A stretch of 64,000 bases of DNA, from positions 38,563 through 102,562 of the forward strand of contig NZ_JADOES010000015.1 in assembly GCF_018739885.1 (NCBI RefSeq), written 5' to 3'. Below, piece by piece: positions 1 through 7,642 of this stretch (position 1 is the stretch's first letter; every line of letters starts with the position of its first letter). This stretch comes from Leptothoe spongobia TAU-MAC 1115. Its GTDB lineage: Bacteria; Cyanobacteriota; Cyanobacteriia; Phormidesmidales; Phormidesmidaceae. Both the position numbers and the translations under genes were made by a program. The notes under the pieces are model-generated. The model was not told where the DNA came from. It worked only from the letters and a program-made list of their open reading frames with translations, and searched no databases.

Positions 1-170
1 TCGACCACCATCATGTCGCTCATGGACTTGAGAAAGCCAAAACATACGCTGGTGGGAATACCTTTGGAAGTACGCAGTCCTCCATCACGACTTTTGGCGT
101 GGGCGTAGTAGGAGCGAAACGCCAGGGAGTGACCGTCGATGATTAGCAGGGTGGGTCTGTCAGAACTCAA
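1..170 (-). CDS. polA: DNA polymerase I, N-terminal fragment (cut by window edge)
   Basis: The reverse strand encodes about 56 residues that read as the start of the 5'-3' exonuclease domain of DNA polymerase I: SSDRPTLLIIDGHSLAFRSY, then a stretch with GGLRTSKGIPTS and FGFLKS, typical of cyanobacterial PolA. The aspartate of the LIIDGH motif is a metal ligand in this nuclease family. The frame is closed by a stop at 195-197; the best start is TTG at 170-168, because homologues begin just before this motif and no ATG lies in frame. The rest of the gene lies beyond the left edge. Identification is by motif only. Confidence 0.82.
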   Translation of the reverse strand, partial: MSSDRPTLLIIDGHSLAFRSYYAHAKSRDGGLRTSKGIPTSVCFGFLKSMSDMMVV

Positions 171-268
171 AACACATGTCGCCAATGCAGCTTTTTAATT
201 AAAGCGTGTCCACGTCCAGAACTGCAGTTTTTTCGATGAAGAGCTTTAGGTTTCAAATTGAATGTGGT

Positions 269-1624
269 TTATGGGGTAGTTTGGTGGAATAAATTCGCAG
301 GCCTCAAATAGTCATTAGATTCGTTACTGTGCCGACTCGTTAGATAGGCAAACGGAATTTGTGCTTCTGAGGGTGTTAATCCACCATGGGTTCCTCGTTG
401 TTGGCCTTTATAGTGACCGTCAGGTCCGGCAAAGAAGACGGTGTTAGAGTCCTCAGGTAGGATGACGATTTGACCGACGACATTTAAGAATTCCTGGGAA
501 GGGGACTCACCAAATAAGGTATCGGCCACATCTTGTATGAGCAGGACTTGGGCAACACCAGCTAATCGTTGTTTTAGCAATGTTAGAGCCTGATCAACAT
601 ACTCTGGTTTTACCTGTAAAAACACGTCTCGGCTGGATCCACAGGGAAATAGGGGAGCACCGTCCTGGCTGTGGGCCAGCATCGGCATTAGCTCTGGAAT
701 TTCTTCGTCCAAATAGACAGTTGCTGCTGCATCGATGACGACCTGACCGTGGTCGGCGGTCAGTAAGATGGCAATATTCTGATGATCGTTGAGGTTAGAA
801 AATAAGAGGTTTTCCAGGGTTGCAAAGACTTCTTTGACGCGATTCCAGACGATGTCTGAGGTGTAACCATGGTCATGACTAAGGCTATCAATGTCTGGGA
901 GATAGAATTTTACGTATTGTTGGCGAGTTGCGGCGTTGAGGATGGCTTGTAAATCGTGTAGTCCTTTCTCTAACGAGCTGTAGCCACGGCGTTGAATCAT
1001 GGGATTTACGGCCAGGGAGTAACAGCCATCGACGTACGCTTTGGGGAGATATTCGATTACATCAATGCCTTGATCTATCAGCCGTTGATGAAAGGTACTG
1101 GGAGGAAAAACATCCTCTGGCTGGATGTCGGCTTCGAGGAGCGTATGGGACTTTTTGGGGTGACGACCGCCTGCGTCTTCGCCTTTGGAAAAAATCAGGG
1201 GTGAAATGACTCGATTTAGAGAAGGCCATGCTTGCCGCCATTCGAAGACTTGGGATTGCTGGGGTAATAAGCCGGTATTCAGGCAGTGGACATGGGCGGC
1301 GGTGGTGGAGGGGAATAGGGTGCTGAGTTTGGAAACGACACCCTGATCGATAAAGCGGGAAATGCCTGGCAGGTTTTCCTGGGCTGCGCGGTTAAAGAGG
1401 TTCCAGCCGAAGGCGTCGATTAGAAAAAGAACAACGTGTTTGGGTTGAGGGTAACCGGTAGGTCCAAAGACGTCGTCTGGCAGCCCTGACTGTTGGGGGG
1501 TGTCGAGTAACTTACTGATGGTGCCAGGAATTTCGCTAAAGCAGTAGTGACCGTATAAGGGGCGCTGGAGGGTTCCTAGAAACGTGGCAGAGTTGACTGC
1601 TGCAATTGATTTTGTATTCAGCAT
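269..1624 (-). CDS. Alkaline-phosphatase-superfamily phosphodiesterase / nucleotide pyrophosphatase
   Basis: A 451-residue protein of the type I phosphodiesterase/nucleotide pyrophosphatase group. The metal-binding layout of the fold is visible: an aspartate in LFLIDAFGWN (about residue 69), a candidate threonine nucleophile in TLFPSTTAAH (about 107), the pair in YLPDIDSLSHDHG (about 245-255), TADHGQ (about 290) and a late histidine in GTHGGLTPSEAQ (about 415). There is no signal peptide, so it is probably cytoplasmic. The substrate is unknown. The gene stands alone, downstream of nothing on its strand, and divergent from the ammonium-kinase gene. ATG start at 1624. Family call is firm, substrate is open. 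Confidence 0.8.
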   Translation of the reverse strand: MLNTKSIAAVNSATFLGTLQRPLYGHYCFSEIPGTISKLLDTPQQSGLPDDVFGPTGYPQPKHVVLFLIDAFGWNLFNRAAQENLPGISRFIDQGVVSKLSTLFPSTTAAHVHCLNTGLLPQQSQVFEWRQAWPSLNRVISPLIFSKGEDAGGRHPKKSHTLLEADIQPEDVFPPSTFHQRLIDQGIDVIEYLPKAYVDGCYSLAVNPMIQRRGYSSLEKGLHDLQAILNAATRQQYVKFYLPDIDSLSHDHGYTSDIVWNRVKEVFATLENLLFSNLNDHQNIAILLTADHGQVVIDAAATVYLDEEIPELMPMLAHSQDGAPLFPCGSSRDVFLQVKPEYVDQALTLLKQRLAGVAQVLLIQDVADTLFGESPSQEFLNVVGQIVILPEDSNTVFFAGPDGHYKGQQRGTHGGLTPSEAQIPFAYLTSRHSNESNDYLRPANLFHQTTP

Positions 1625-1887
1625 TTACCCTATGCCTTGGCTGGCAAGTATGTATGATTTCTAGTGTAGAAATTATCTATATGAGTGGCGTGGCCTTATT
1701 CTATCCACCGTGGGGCAGCTTCAACTCTGCCATCGCTCTCTAGTCACAGTTGTTGGGTATATTAGGTTGAATACTATTCAGTTCTAAGATTAGACTCCGT
1801 AATTTGTCTGGTTACTGCTCCGTACTTCCGGGCTCCTCTGTACACATAGAGAATTGGGTAAGCATATAGCTCCATCGCTGCATAACT

Positions 1888-4548
1888 ATGCCGTTGTCAT
1901 TAGATTCACTTTGGGTGGTTGTGAGTGCCAGCTTGGTGTTTTTGATGCAGGCAGGGTTTCTCTGTATAGAGGCTGGCTCTACTCGCCGCAAAAATAGCAT
2001 CAACGTAGCGATCAAGAATATTGCTGATGTCGGGTTATCGATCATCATGTTCTGGGCCTTTGGCTATGGCTTGATGTTTGGTGCTTCTGTTAATAATTGG
2101 TGGGGCTTCAGTCAGTTTTTTCCAGAGTTTGGTCAAGATACCTGGCCCATTATCTTCTTTCTATTTCAGGCAATGTTTTGCAGCACCGCTGTCACCATAG
2201 TCTCTGGTGCCGTGGCTGAGCGCATGACAATTAGGGGATATCTGCTGAGTACCTTGCTGATATCTGGCTTGATATATCCCTTATTTGGGCATTGGGCCTG
2301 GAATGGCTCAGCACAGTCGATAGCTACAGGGTGGTTAGAGCAAAGGGGCTTTGTTGATTTTGCGGGTTCTACAGTGGTGCATAGTTTAGGGGGATGGGTA
2401 TCCCTGGCTGCTGTGGTTGTCATTGGCCCTCGTCTTGGGCGATTTTCCCGACCAAATTTTATTCAACAGGCTCCCAGCGCCGATTTGCCGTTAGCGTTTT
2501 TAGGAGCGTTGCTGCTGTGGTTTGGATGGTTTGGGTTCAATGGTGGCAGCACGTTTGCATTCAATGATCAGGTGCCAAGAATTTTGGTCAATACCTTATT
2601 GGCTGGAGCCGCAGGACTCACTGCTCCCCTGATATGGTCCCTGGGCATACAAAAACGCCAACTTCCCTTCAAGGCGGTGATGAATGGTTCTCTGGCTGGT
2701 TTAGTGTCGATTACTGCGAATTGCCATGCCGTGTCCATGAGGCATGCCGTGATCATTGGCGCTGTGGGTGGCATGGTGATGATGGTCATGGACTATGTGC
2801 TGGACCAATGCAGAATTGACGATGCTATTGGTGCGATGCCAGTACATCTAGGTCCAGGTATTTGGGGCACCCTGGCTGTTGCACTGTTTGCTGATTTAGA
2901 ACGCTTAGGTACTGGGCTGAGTCGTTGGGGGCAATTAAGAGTACAGGTAGCAGGCATCTTATCCTGTGGATTGTGGGCATTTACTGTAGCGCTGTTGGTA
3001 TTGTTGATGCTCAATCGCTATTTAGGATTACGAGTCTCGCGCAAGCATGAGTACTTGGGCTTGAATATGTCTGAGCACGGAGCCCGGAATGAGTTTCACG
3101 ATCTTTTTGCCACTATGCAGCTTCATGCCAGAACAGGCAATTTGGAACGCCGAGTACAGGCTGGTGCATTGACAGAAGTTGGACAAATTAGTCGTTGGTA
3201 TAACCAAGTTGTCGAGGCTTTGGAGCGTGCTACTGCGAAAACCCAAGCCATTATTACCACGGCGGTAGATGGCATTCTTACGGTTGATTCGAGCACCTTG
3301 GTTATTCAAAGTACGAATCCAGCTGTTGAGAAGATTTTTGGCTGTGGATGGTTGACGGTAGTGGGTCGTCCACTATCTAGCTTGATCAGGACAGATTTTT
3401 CCCTGTCTCACGAGCAGGCGTTTCAGTCGCTTCAAACTTTTGTGAGCCAGGGAGCTCAAACCGGTCAAGTGTACGATGCTATTGGCTTACATAAGGCAGG
3501 TCGTCACTTTCCAGTGGAGATTACGGTCACGGTATCTCGTATTCGATCCGAAGAATTTTTGACCATTATGGTGAGGGATATTAGCGATCGCAAACAATCG
3601 GAATCAGCCCTGATTGCATCTGAACTGGAGGCTCGTCAAACCGCAGAGCAGCTGAAACGAGCCATGGAGGAGCTGCAGCGAGCTCAGGCGCAACTGTTGC
3701 AAAGTGAAAAAATGGCTGGGTTAGGACAGTTAGTGGCTGGCATTGCCCATGAAATTAATAACCCGGTCGGTTTTATCTATGGCAACCTCGAACATGCAAT
3801 GCAATATGTCGAGGATCTGTTGTTAGTGCTTGGCCATTATCAAGCAGAGGCAATACAACTTTCCTCCAAGGCACAGGCAGACATTGCCAATGCGGATTTA
3901 GAGTATGTCAGAGAAGATTTTCCAAAACTAATCAGTTCGATGCAGACAGGCACGGACCGTATTCGAGATATTGTGCAGTCCTTACGAAACTTTGCTCGCT
4001 ATGACGAATCGGATTTTAAGTCCGTTGATTTGCACGAAGGCTTAGATAATACCTTGCTGTTATTGAGCCACCGTCTTAAGGCTCAGGCCAAACGACCAGC
4101 GATTCAAGTGAAGAAGGAATACGGTACGTTACCCAAAATTCAATGCTATGCGGGTGCATTAAACCAAGTATTCTTCAATATCTTGACTAATGCGATTGAT
4201 ATTTTACGTGTTCATTCAGCCGGAGAAATTCTGCTAAAAACCGAGACTCAGACGAATTGGATTGTGGTGACGATTGCTGACAATGGCGCAGGGATTCCCA
4301 AGGCGTTGCAACAGCAAATTTTTGATCCGTTTTTTACGACTAAGGCAGTGGGTAAAGGTACGGGTATGGGGTTAGCGATTAGCCATCAGATTGTTGTGGA
4401 TAAGCATGCAGGCAAGCTTGAATGTCACTCTGTGCTAAATCAAGGAACGATATTTAAGGTGATGTTGCCACGCACATTGGAGTTCCTCATGTCAGAGCCT
4501 AAGGGCATGGAATTATCCATACCGGAGTCCACAATTCCAGAACCCTAA
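1888..4548 (+). CDS. Ammonium transporter domain fused to PAS and histidine kinase
   Basis: An 886-residue fusion. Residues 1-375 form an Amt/Rh channel with about eleven membrane helices; key positions of the family are kept: F97, D157, W138, and both pore histidines, H165 ([10 protein letters not shown]) and H320 ([12 protein letters not shown]). Residues 380-450 form a HAMP-like linker, 450-570 a PAS domain ending in VRDISDRKQ, 575-605 a coiled coil, and 607-870 a kinase core with H-box GIAHEINNP (H621), N-box about 764-770, G1 DNGAGIP, F-box FDPFFTT and G2 GTGMGLA. It probably senses ammonium, or its flux, and autophosphorylates; no response regulator lies nearby. Whether the channel still conducts cannot be told. 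Amt-kinase fusions are known but uncommon. Confidence 0.9.
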   Translation: MPLSLDSLWVVVSASLVFLMQAGFLCIEAGSTRRKNSINVAIKNIADVGLSIIMFWAFGYGLMFGASVNNWWGFSQFFPEFGQDTWPIIFFLFQAMFCSTAVTIVSGAVAERMTIRGYLLSTLLISGLIYPLFGHWAWNGSAQSIATGWLEQRGFVDFAGSTVVHSLGGWVSLAAVVVIGPRLGRFSRPNFIQQAPSADLPLAFLGALLLWFGWFGFNGGSTFAFNDQVPRILVNTLLAGAAGLTAPLIWSLGIQKRQLPFKAVMNGSLAGLVSITANCHAVSMRHAVIIGAVGGMVMMVMDYVLDQCRIDDAIGAMPVHLGPGIWGTLAVALFADLERLGTGLSRWGQLRVQVAGILSCGLWAFTVALLVLLMLNRYLGLRVSRKHEYLGLNMSEHGARNEFHDLFATMQLHARTGNLERRVQAGALTEVGQISRWYNQVVEALERATAKTQAIITTAVDGILTVDSSTLVIQSTNPAVEKIFGCGWLTVVGRPLSSLIRTDFSLSHEQAFQSLQTFVSQGAQTGQVYDAIGLHKAGRHFPVEITVTVSRIRSEEFLTIMVRDISDRKQSESALIASELEARQTAEQLKRAMEELQRAQAQLLQSEKMAGLGQLVAGIAHEINNPVGFIYGNLEHAMQYVEDLLLVLGHYQAEAIQLSSKAQADIANADLEYVREDFPKLISSMQTGTDRIRDIVQSLRNFARYDESDFKSVDLHEGLDNTLLLLSHRLKAQAKRPAIQVKKEYGTLPKIQCYAGALNQVFFNILTNAIDILRVHSAGEILLKTETQTNWIVVTIADNGAGIPKALQQQIFDPFFTTKAVGKGTGMGLAISHQIVVDKHAGKLECHSVLNQGTIFKVMLPRTLEFLMSEPKGMELSIPESTIPEP

Positions 4549-4791
4549 TCAGAATGGTTATCACGTAACGCTTTTAATGTCTGCGATGGCATGAATATTG
4601 TATTCATCAGTAGGCGTATGTAGGCGTAATCAGGGGCATAACCCTAACGCTGAAAAGTTGAGTCACAATACTCCGGGGCTATAGACATGTCGGTCGTCAG
4701 CAAATTTTGAGCTGTCAGCAATTTTTAAGCTGTGCATCTCCACATCACCATTTAATTATGAGACAATTATGAAAAATGAAACAATTATGAA
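4549..4791. promoter_or_regulatory. Leader of mntCAB with tandem repeats
   Basis: The space before mntC holds three structures seen directly. A small hairpin lies at 4590-4606 (ATGAATA, loop TTG, TATTCAT). An 18-base unit is repeated in tandem at 4696-4713 and 4714-4731 (GTCAGCAA, A/T run, AGCT). The octamer AATTATGA occurs three times, at 4754, 4765 and 4783, just before the start codon. Direct repeats of this kind could be a regulator-binding site for manganese control, but that is inference; no known operator consensus was matched. Confidence 0.4.
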
Positions 4792-5736
4792 ATGGCTGCA
4801 CTAGCAATACTCAATCAAGTCAAACAAGGTTTTTTGCTAGCAGGTATAGCTTTGCTAGTTGGTCTTGTTGGTTGCGGGCCAGACGTTTCCACATCTGAAG
4901 ACTCCGCTGCAAGTGACAAGAAGGTTGTACTGACAACGTTTACGATTCTGGCAGACATGGCTCAGAATGTTGCCGGTGATGAACTGCGGGTTGAGTCTAT
5001 TACCCGCATCGGTGCAGAAATTCATGGCTATGAGCCAATACCTAGCGATTTGGTTAAGGCTCAGAAGGCTGATTTGATTCTTTATAACGGCATGAATTTG
5101 GAGCGCTGGTTTGAACAGTTTTTGGGTAATGTGCAAGCTGTTCCATCAGTGATTTTGACGGAGGGAATTGAGCCAATTGCGATCGCAGAAGGTCCCTACA
5201 CTGACAAGCCCAATCCCCACGCCTGGATGTCCCCGCAAAACGCACTTATATATGTGGAGAATATCCGCCAGGCGTTTATCGAACTCGATCCTGAAAACGA
5301 AGCCACCTATAACGCCAATGCCGAGGCCTACAGCGAACAGCTAACAGCGATTGACGAAGAGCTGCAGGCTAATCTTGCCAAGGTGCCAGATGGTCAACGG
5401 TATCTGGTGAGTTGTGAAGGTGCATTCTCCTATCTGGCTAATGATTATGACTTGGAAGAAATTTATCTTTGGCCCATTAATGCTGAGCAGCAATCTACCC
5501 CTAAACAAATTCAAGGGGTGATCGAAGAGGTTAAAGCTAACGATATTGCCACGGTCTTTTGCGAAAGCACTGTCAGTGATGAGGGACAGCAAGAAGTCGC
5601 TCGGGCCACGGGCGCTAAGTTTGGAGGCAATTTATATGTCGACTCCCTGTCTACAGAAGATGGTCCAGTACCTACCTTTATAGACTTGCTTGAATACGAT
5701 ACTCAGGTGATTAGTGAGGGGCTGGTATCACCATGA
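4792..5736 (+). CDS. mntC: Manganese ABC transporter, substrate-binding lipoprotein MntC
   Basis: Periplasmic metal-binding lipoprotein of the cluster A-I family. A signal peptide ends in a lipobox (LVGLVGC, C28). The four manganese ligands of Synechocystis MntC (H89, H154, E220, D295) match H78, H143, E209 and D284 here with a constant offset of 11, and the disulfide cysteines also match (C208, C257). This favours manganese over zinc, as does the absence of the His-rich loop of zinc binders. First gene of mntC-mntA-mntB. The start at 4792 is the only one possible before the signal peptide, since a stop lies in frame at 4777; it has no clear ribosome-binding site and overlaps a five-codon ORF (4787-4804). 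Confidence 0.93.
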   Translation: MAALAILNQVKQGFLLAGIALLVGLVGCGPDVSTSEDSAASDKKVVLTTFTILADMAQNVAGDELRVESITRIGAEIHGYEPIPSDLVKAQKADLILYNGMNLERWFEQFLGNVQAVPSVILTEGIEPIAIAEGPYTDKPNPHAWMSPQNALIYVENIRQAFIELDPENEATYNANAEAYSEQLTAIDEELQANLAKVPDGQRYLVSCEGAFSYLANDYDLEEIYLWPINAEQQSTPKQIQGVIEEVKANDIATVFCESTVSDEGQQEVARATGAKFGGNLYVDSLSTEDGPVPTFIDLLEYDTQVISEGLVSP

Positions 5737-5759
5737 TGCTTGACATTTTTCGATATCTT

Positions 5760-5848
5760 TCCCCTCCTGGGAGGGGCTCCGGGGTGGGTGTCCGCTGGCG
5801 CTAACGATCGAAACCCACCCCGCCTCTGGCACCCCTCCCAGGAGGGGA
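5760..5848. repeat. Nested inverted repeat between mntC and mntA
   Basis: A perfect 17-base outer inverted repeat (5760-5776 and 5832-5848, core CCCTCCTGGGAGGGG) encloses a second one (GGGGTGGGT at 5781-5789, ACCCACCCC at 5813-5821). The whole 89-base block folds into one long hairpin. It looks like a dispersed cyanobacterial intergenic repeat that has landed inside an operon; at RNA level it could lower expression of mntA and mntB relative to mntC. No T-tract follows, so it is not a classical terminator. Confidence 0.8.
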
Positions 5849-5917
5849 TAACTCTAGATTTTTTCGCTTTAACGAACTCTGAGATTTCATCCTTTGTCCT
5901 CTAGCCCTTAACCCACG

Positions 5918-6697
5918 ATGCGATCAGACACCTTTGGTATCACCGTCGAGAACATCAGTGTTACTTACAGTAACGCTCATCTTGCCCTCTATAATGCCAG
6001 TTGCTATGTCCAGTCCGGTACTATAACTGGCCTTGTCGGTCCCAACGGTGGCGGTAAATCCACCTTGTTCAAAACCATCATGGGGTTTGTCAATCCTAAC
6101 CAAGGTCGAGTTCACATTGATGGCCTCTCTGTAACAATGGCGCAAAAGCGGCAGCTGATGTCCTATGTGCCTCAGGCGGATGACGTGGACTGGAACTTTC
6201 CAGTGAGTGTCGCCGATGTCGTCATGATGGGTCGCTATGGCTATATGAATATGCTGCGGATTCCCGGTCGTGAGGATCGGCGTCAGGTGGCAGAAAGTTT
6301 AGAGCGTGTGGGGATGACGGACTTTTGTCATCGGCAGATTGGGGAACTGTCCGGCGGTCAGAAAAAGCGGGCGTTTTTGGCACGGGCGATGGCACAAAAT
6401 AGTCGGGTGATCTTGCTGGATGAGCCGTTTACTGGGGTGGATGTGAAAACTGAAAAGCGGATTGTGAATCTACTCATGCAACTGCGGGATGAGGGCCATA
6501 CGATTTTGGTTTCGACCCATGATTTGGCGTCGATTTCTACGTTTTGCGATCGCACTATCCTGCTCAATCGCACTATCCTTGCCGAAGGGACCACCGCCGA
6601 TACCTTCACTGAAGAAAACCTATCGATGACCTTTGGTGGTCTGCCCCTTAGCAGTTTGACTCAGAAGCACTCCATCTCCCAACAGCATTATGAGTAA
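5918..6697 (+). CDS. mntA: Manganese ABC transporter, ATP-binding protein MntA
   Basis: A 259-residue ABC ATPase of the metal-importer type. Visible: Walker A GPNGGGKST (about residues 42-50), Q-loop in SYVPQADDVDW, signature LSGGQKKR (about 145), Walker B VILLDEPF and the switch histidine in STHD. It powers manganese import with MntB as membrane partner and MntC as binding protein. Its end overlaps the mntB start by eight bases, so the two are translated together. It is 181 bases from mntC, a gap filled by a large inverted repeat. ATG start. Confidence 0.93.
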   Translation: MRSDTFGITVENISVTYSNAHLALYNASCYVQSGTITGLVGPNGGGKSTLFKTIMGFVNPNQGRVHIDGLSVTMAQKRQLMSYVPQADDVDWNFPVSVADVVMMGRYGYMNMLRIPGREDRRQVAESLERVGMTDFCHRQIGELSGGQKKRAFLARAMAQNSRVILLDEPFTGVDVKTEKRIVNLLMQLRDEGHTILVSTHDLASISTFCDRTILLNRTILAEGTTADTFTEENLSMTFGGLPLSSLTQKHSISQQHYE

Positions 6698-7595
6698 TCT
6701 CTGCGCTTTACCGCTACCTGTGTTGGGACTGCTATTGGAACCTATGTGGCAATGGTTACTAGAGCCTCTCCAGGCTGGCTTTATGGTCAAAGCCATTTGG
6801 GTGAGTGCGTTTGTCGGTGTTGTTTGTGCGGTACTTTCTTGCTACATCACCCTCAAGGGCTGGTCTCTGATGGGTGATGCGGTATCCCATGCCGTAGTGC
6901 CTGGAGTGGTGGTGGCCTATGCGCTTGGGCTACCTTTTGCGTTGGGGGCCTTTATCTTTGGCTTTGGCGCGACAGTCATCATTGGCTATGTAAAATCCCA
7001 AACGCGACTCAAAGAAGATGCCGTGATTGGTGTGATCTTTACTGGCTTCTTTGCGTTTGGTTTGGTCCTGGCTACAAAAATTCCCAGTAACGTAGACCTG
7101 TTTCATATTTTATTTGGCAATGTGCTGGGCATTTCCCAGTCAGATATTATTCAAACTCTGATTGCGGGCTTGGTCACGCTGGTAATTATTTTGCTGCGAC
7201 GTAAGGATCTGTTGCTATTTTGCTTTGACCCCAACCATGCCAAGGCTATTGGCCTCAATACTCAGCTGATGTATTACACGCTGCTGTCAGTTTTGGCCCT
7301 TACCATCGTCACAGCGTTACAAACCGCAGGTATTGTCCTCGTGGTTGCTATGTTGGTCACACCAGGGGCCACTGCTTATCTACTGACCGATCGCTTTGAC
7401 CATATGCTAGCCATTTCTGTTGCTACCAGCGTTATTTCCTGTGTCTTAGGCACTTATCTGAGCTATCACCTAGATGTTTCTACTGGTGGCAGCATTGTTG
7501 TACTAATGACCATCCTGTTTGCTCTGGCGATGGTCTTTGCTCCCAAATACGGCATTCTGGGTCAAAAACTGAGACGTCAAATGCCTAGTGTATAG
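6690..7595 (+). CDS. mntB: Manganese ABC transporter, permease MntB
   Basis: A 301-residue integral membrane protein of the ABC-3 family with eight or nine predicted helices. The segment GWSLMGDAVSHAVVPGVVVA (about 55-75) is typical of Mn/Zn/Fe permeases. It forms the channel of the MntCAB importer. The start codon lies inside the last codons of mntA, showing translational coupling. Last gene of the operon; the convergent pgpH-type gene ends 47 bases downstream. Confidence 0.92.
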   Translation: MSNLCALPLPVLGLLLEPMWQWLLEPLQAGFMVKAIWVSAFVGVVCAVLSCYITLKGWSLMGDAVSHAVVPGVVVAYALGLPFALGAFIFGFGATVIIGYVKSQTRLKEDAVIGVIFTGFFAFGLVLATKIPSNVDLFHILFGNVLGISQSDIIQTLIAGLVTLVIILLRRKDLLLFCFDPNHAKAIGLNTQLMYYTLLSVLALTIVTALQTAGIVLVVAMLVTPGATAYLLTDRFDHMLAISVATSVISCVLGTYLSYHLDVSTGGSIVVLMTILFALAMVFAPKYGILGQKLRRQMPSV

Positions 7596-7642
7596 ATGAT
7601 GTCATTGTTTACTGAGCTGAGTTGAAGCATGGCGTCTTCCCA

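Noticed and set aside
1799..1815. GTA...TAC element before the Amt-kinase gene as an NtcA site
   Set aside because: The spacing is 11 bases, not the 8 required by NtcA.
2166..3309. Several 70-90-codon minus-strand frames inside the Amt-kinase gene
   Set aside because: Antisense shadows of a well-supported gene.
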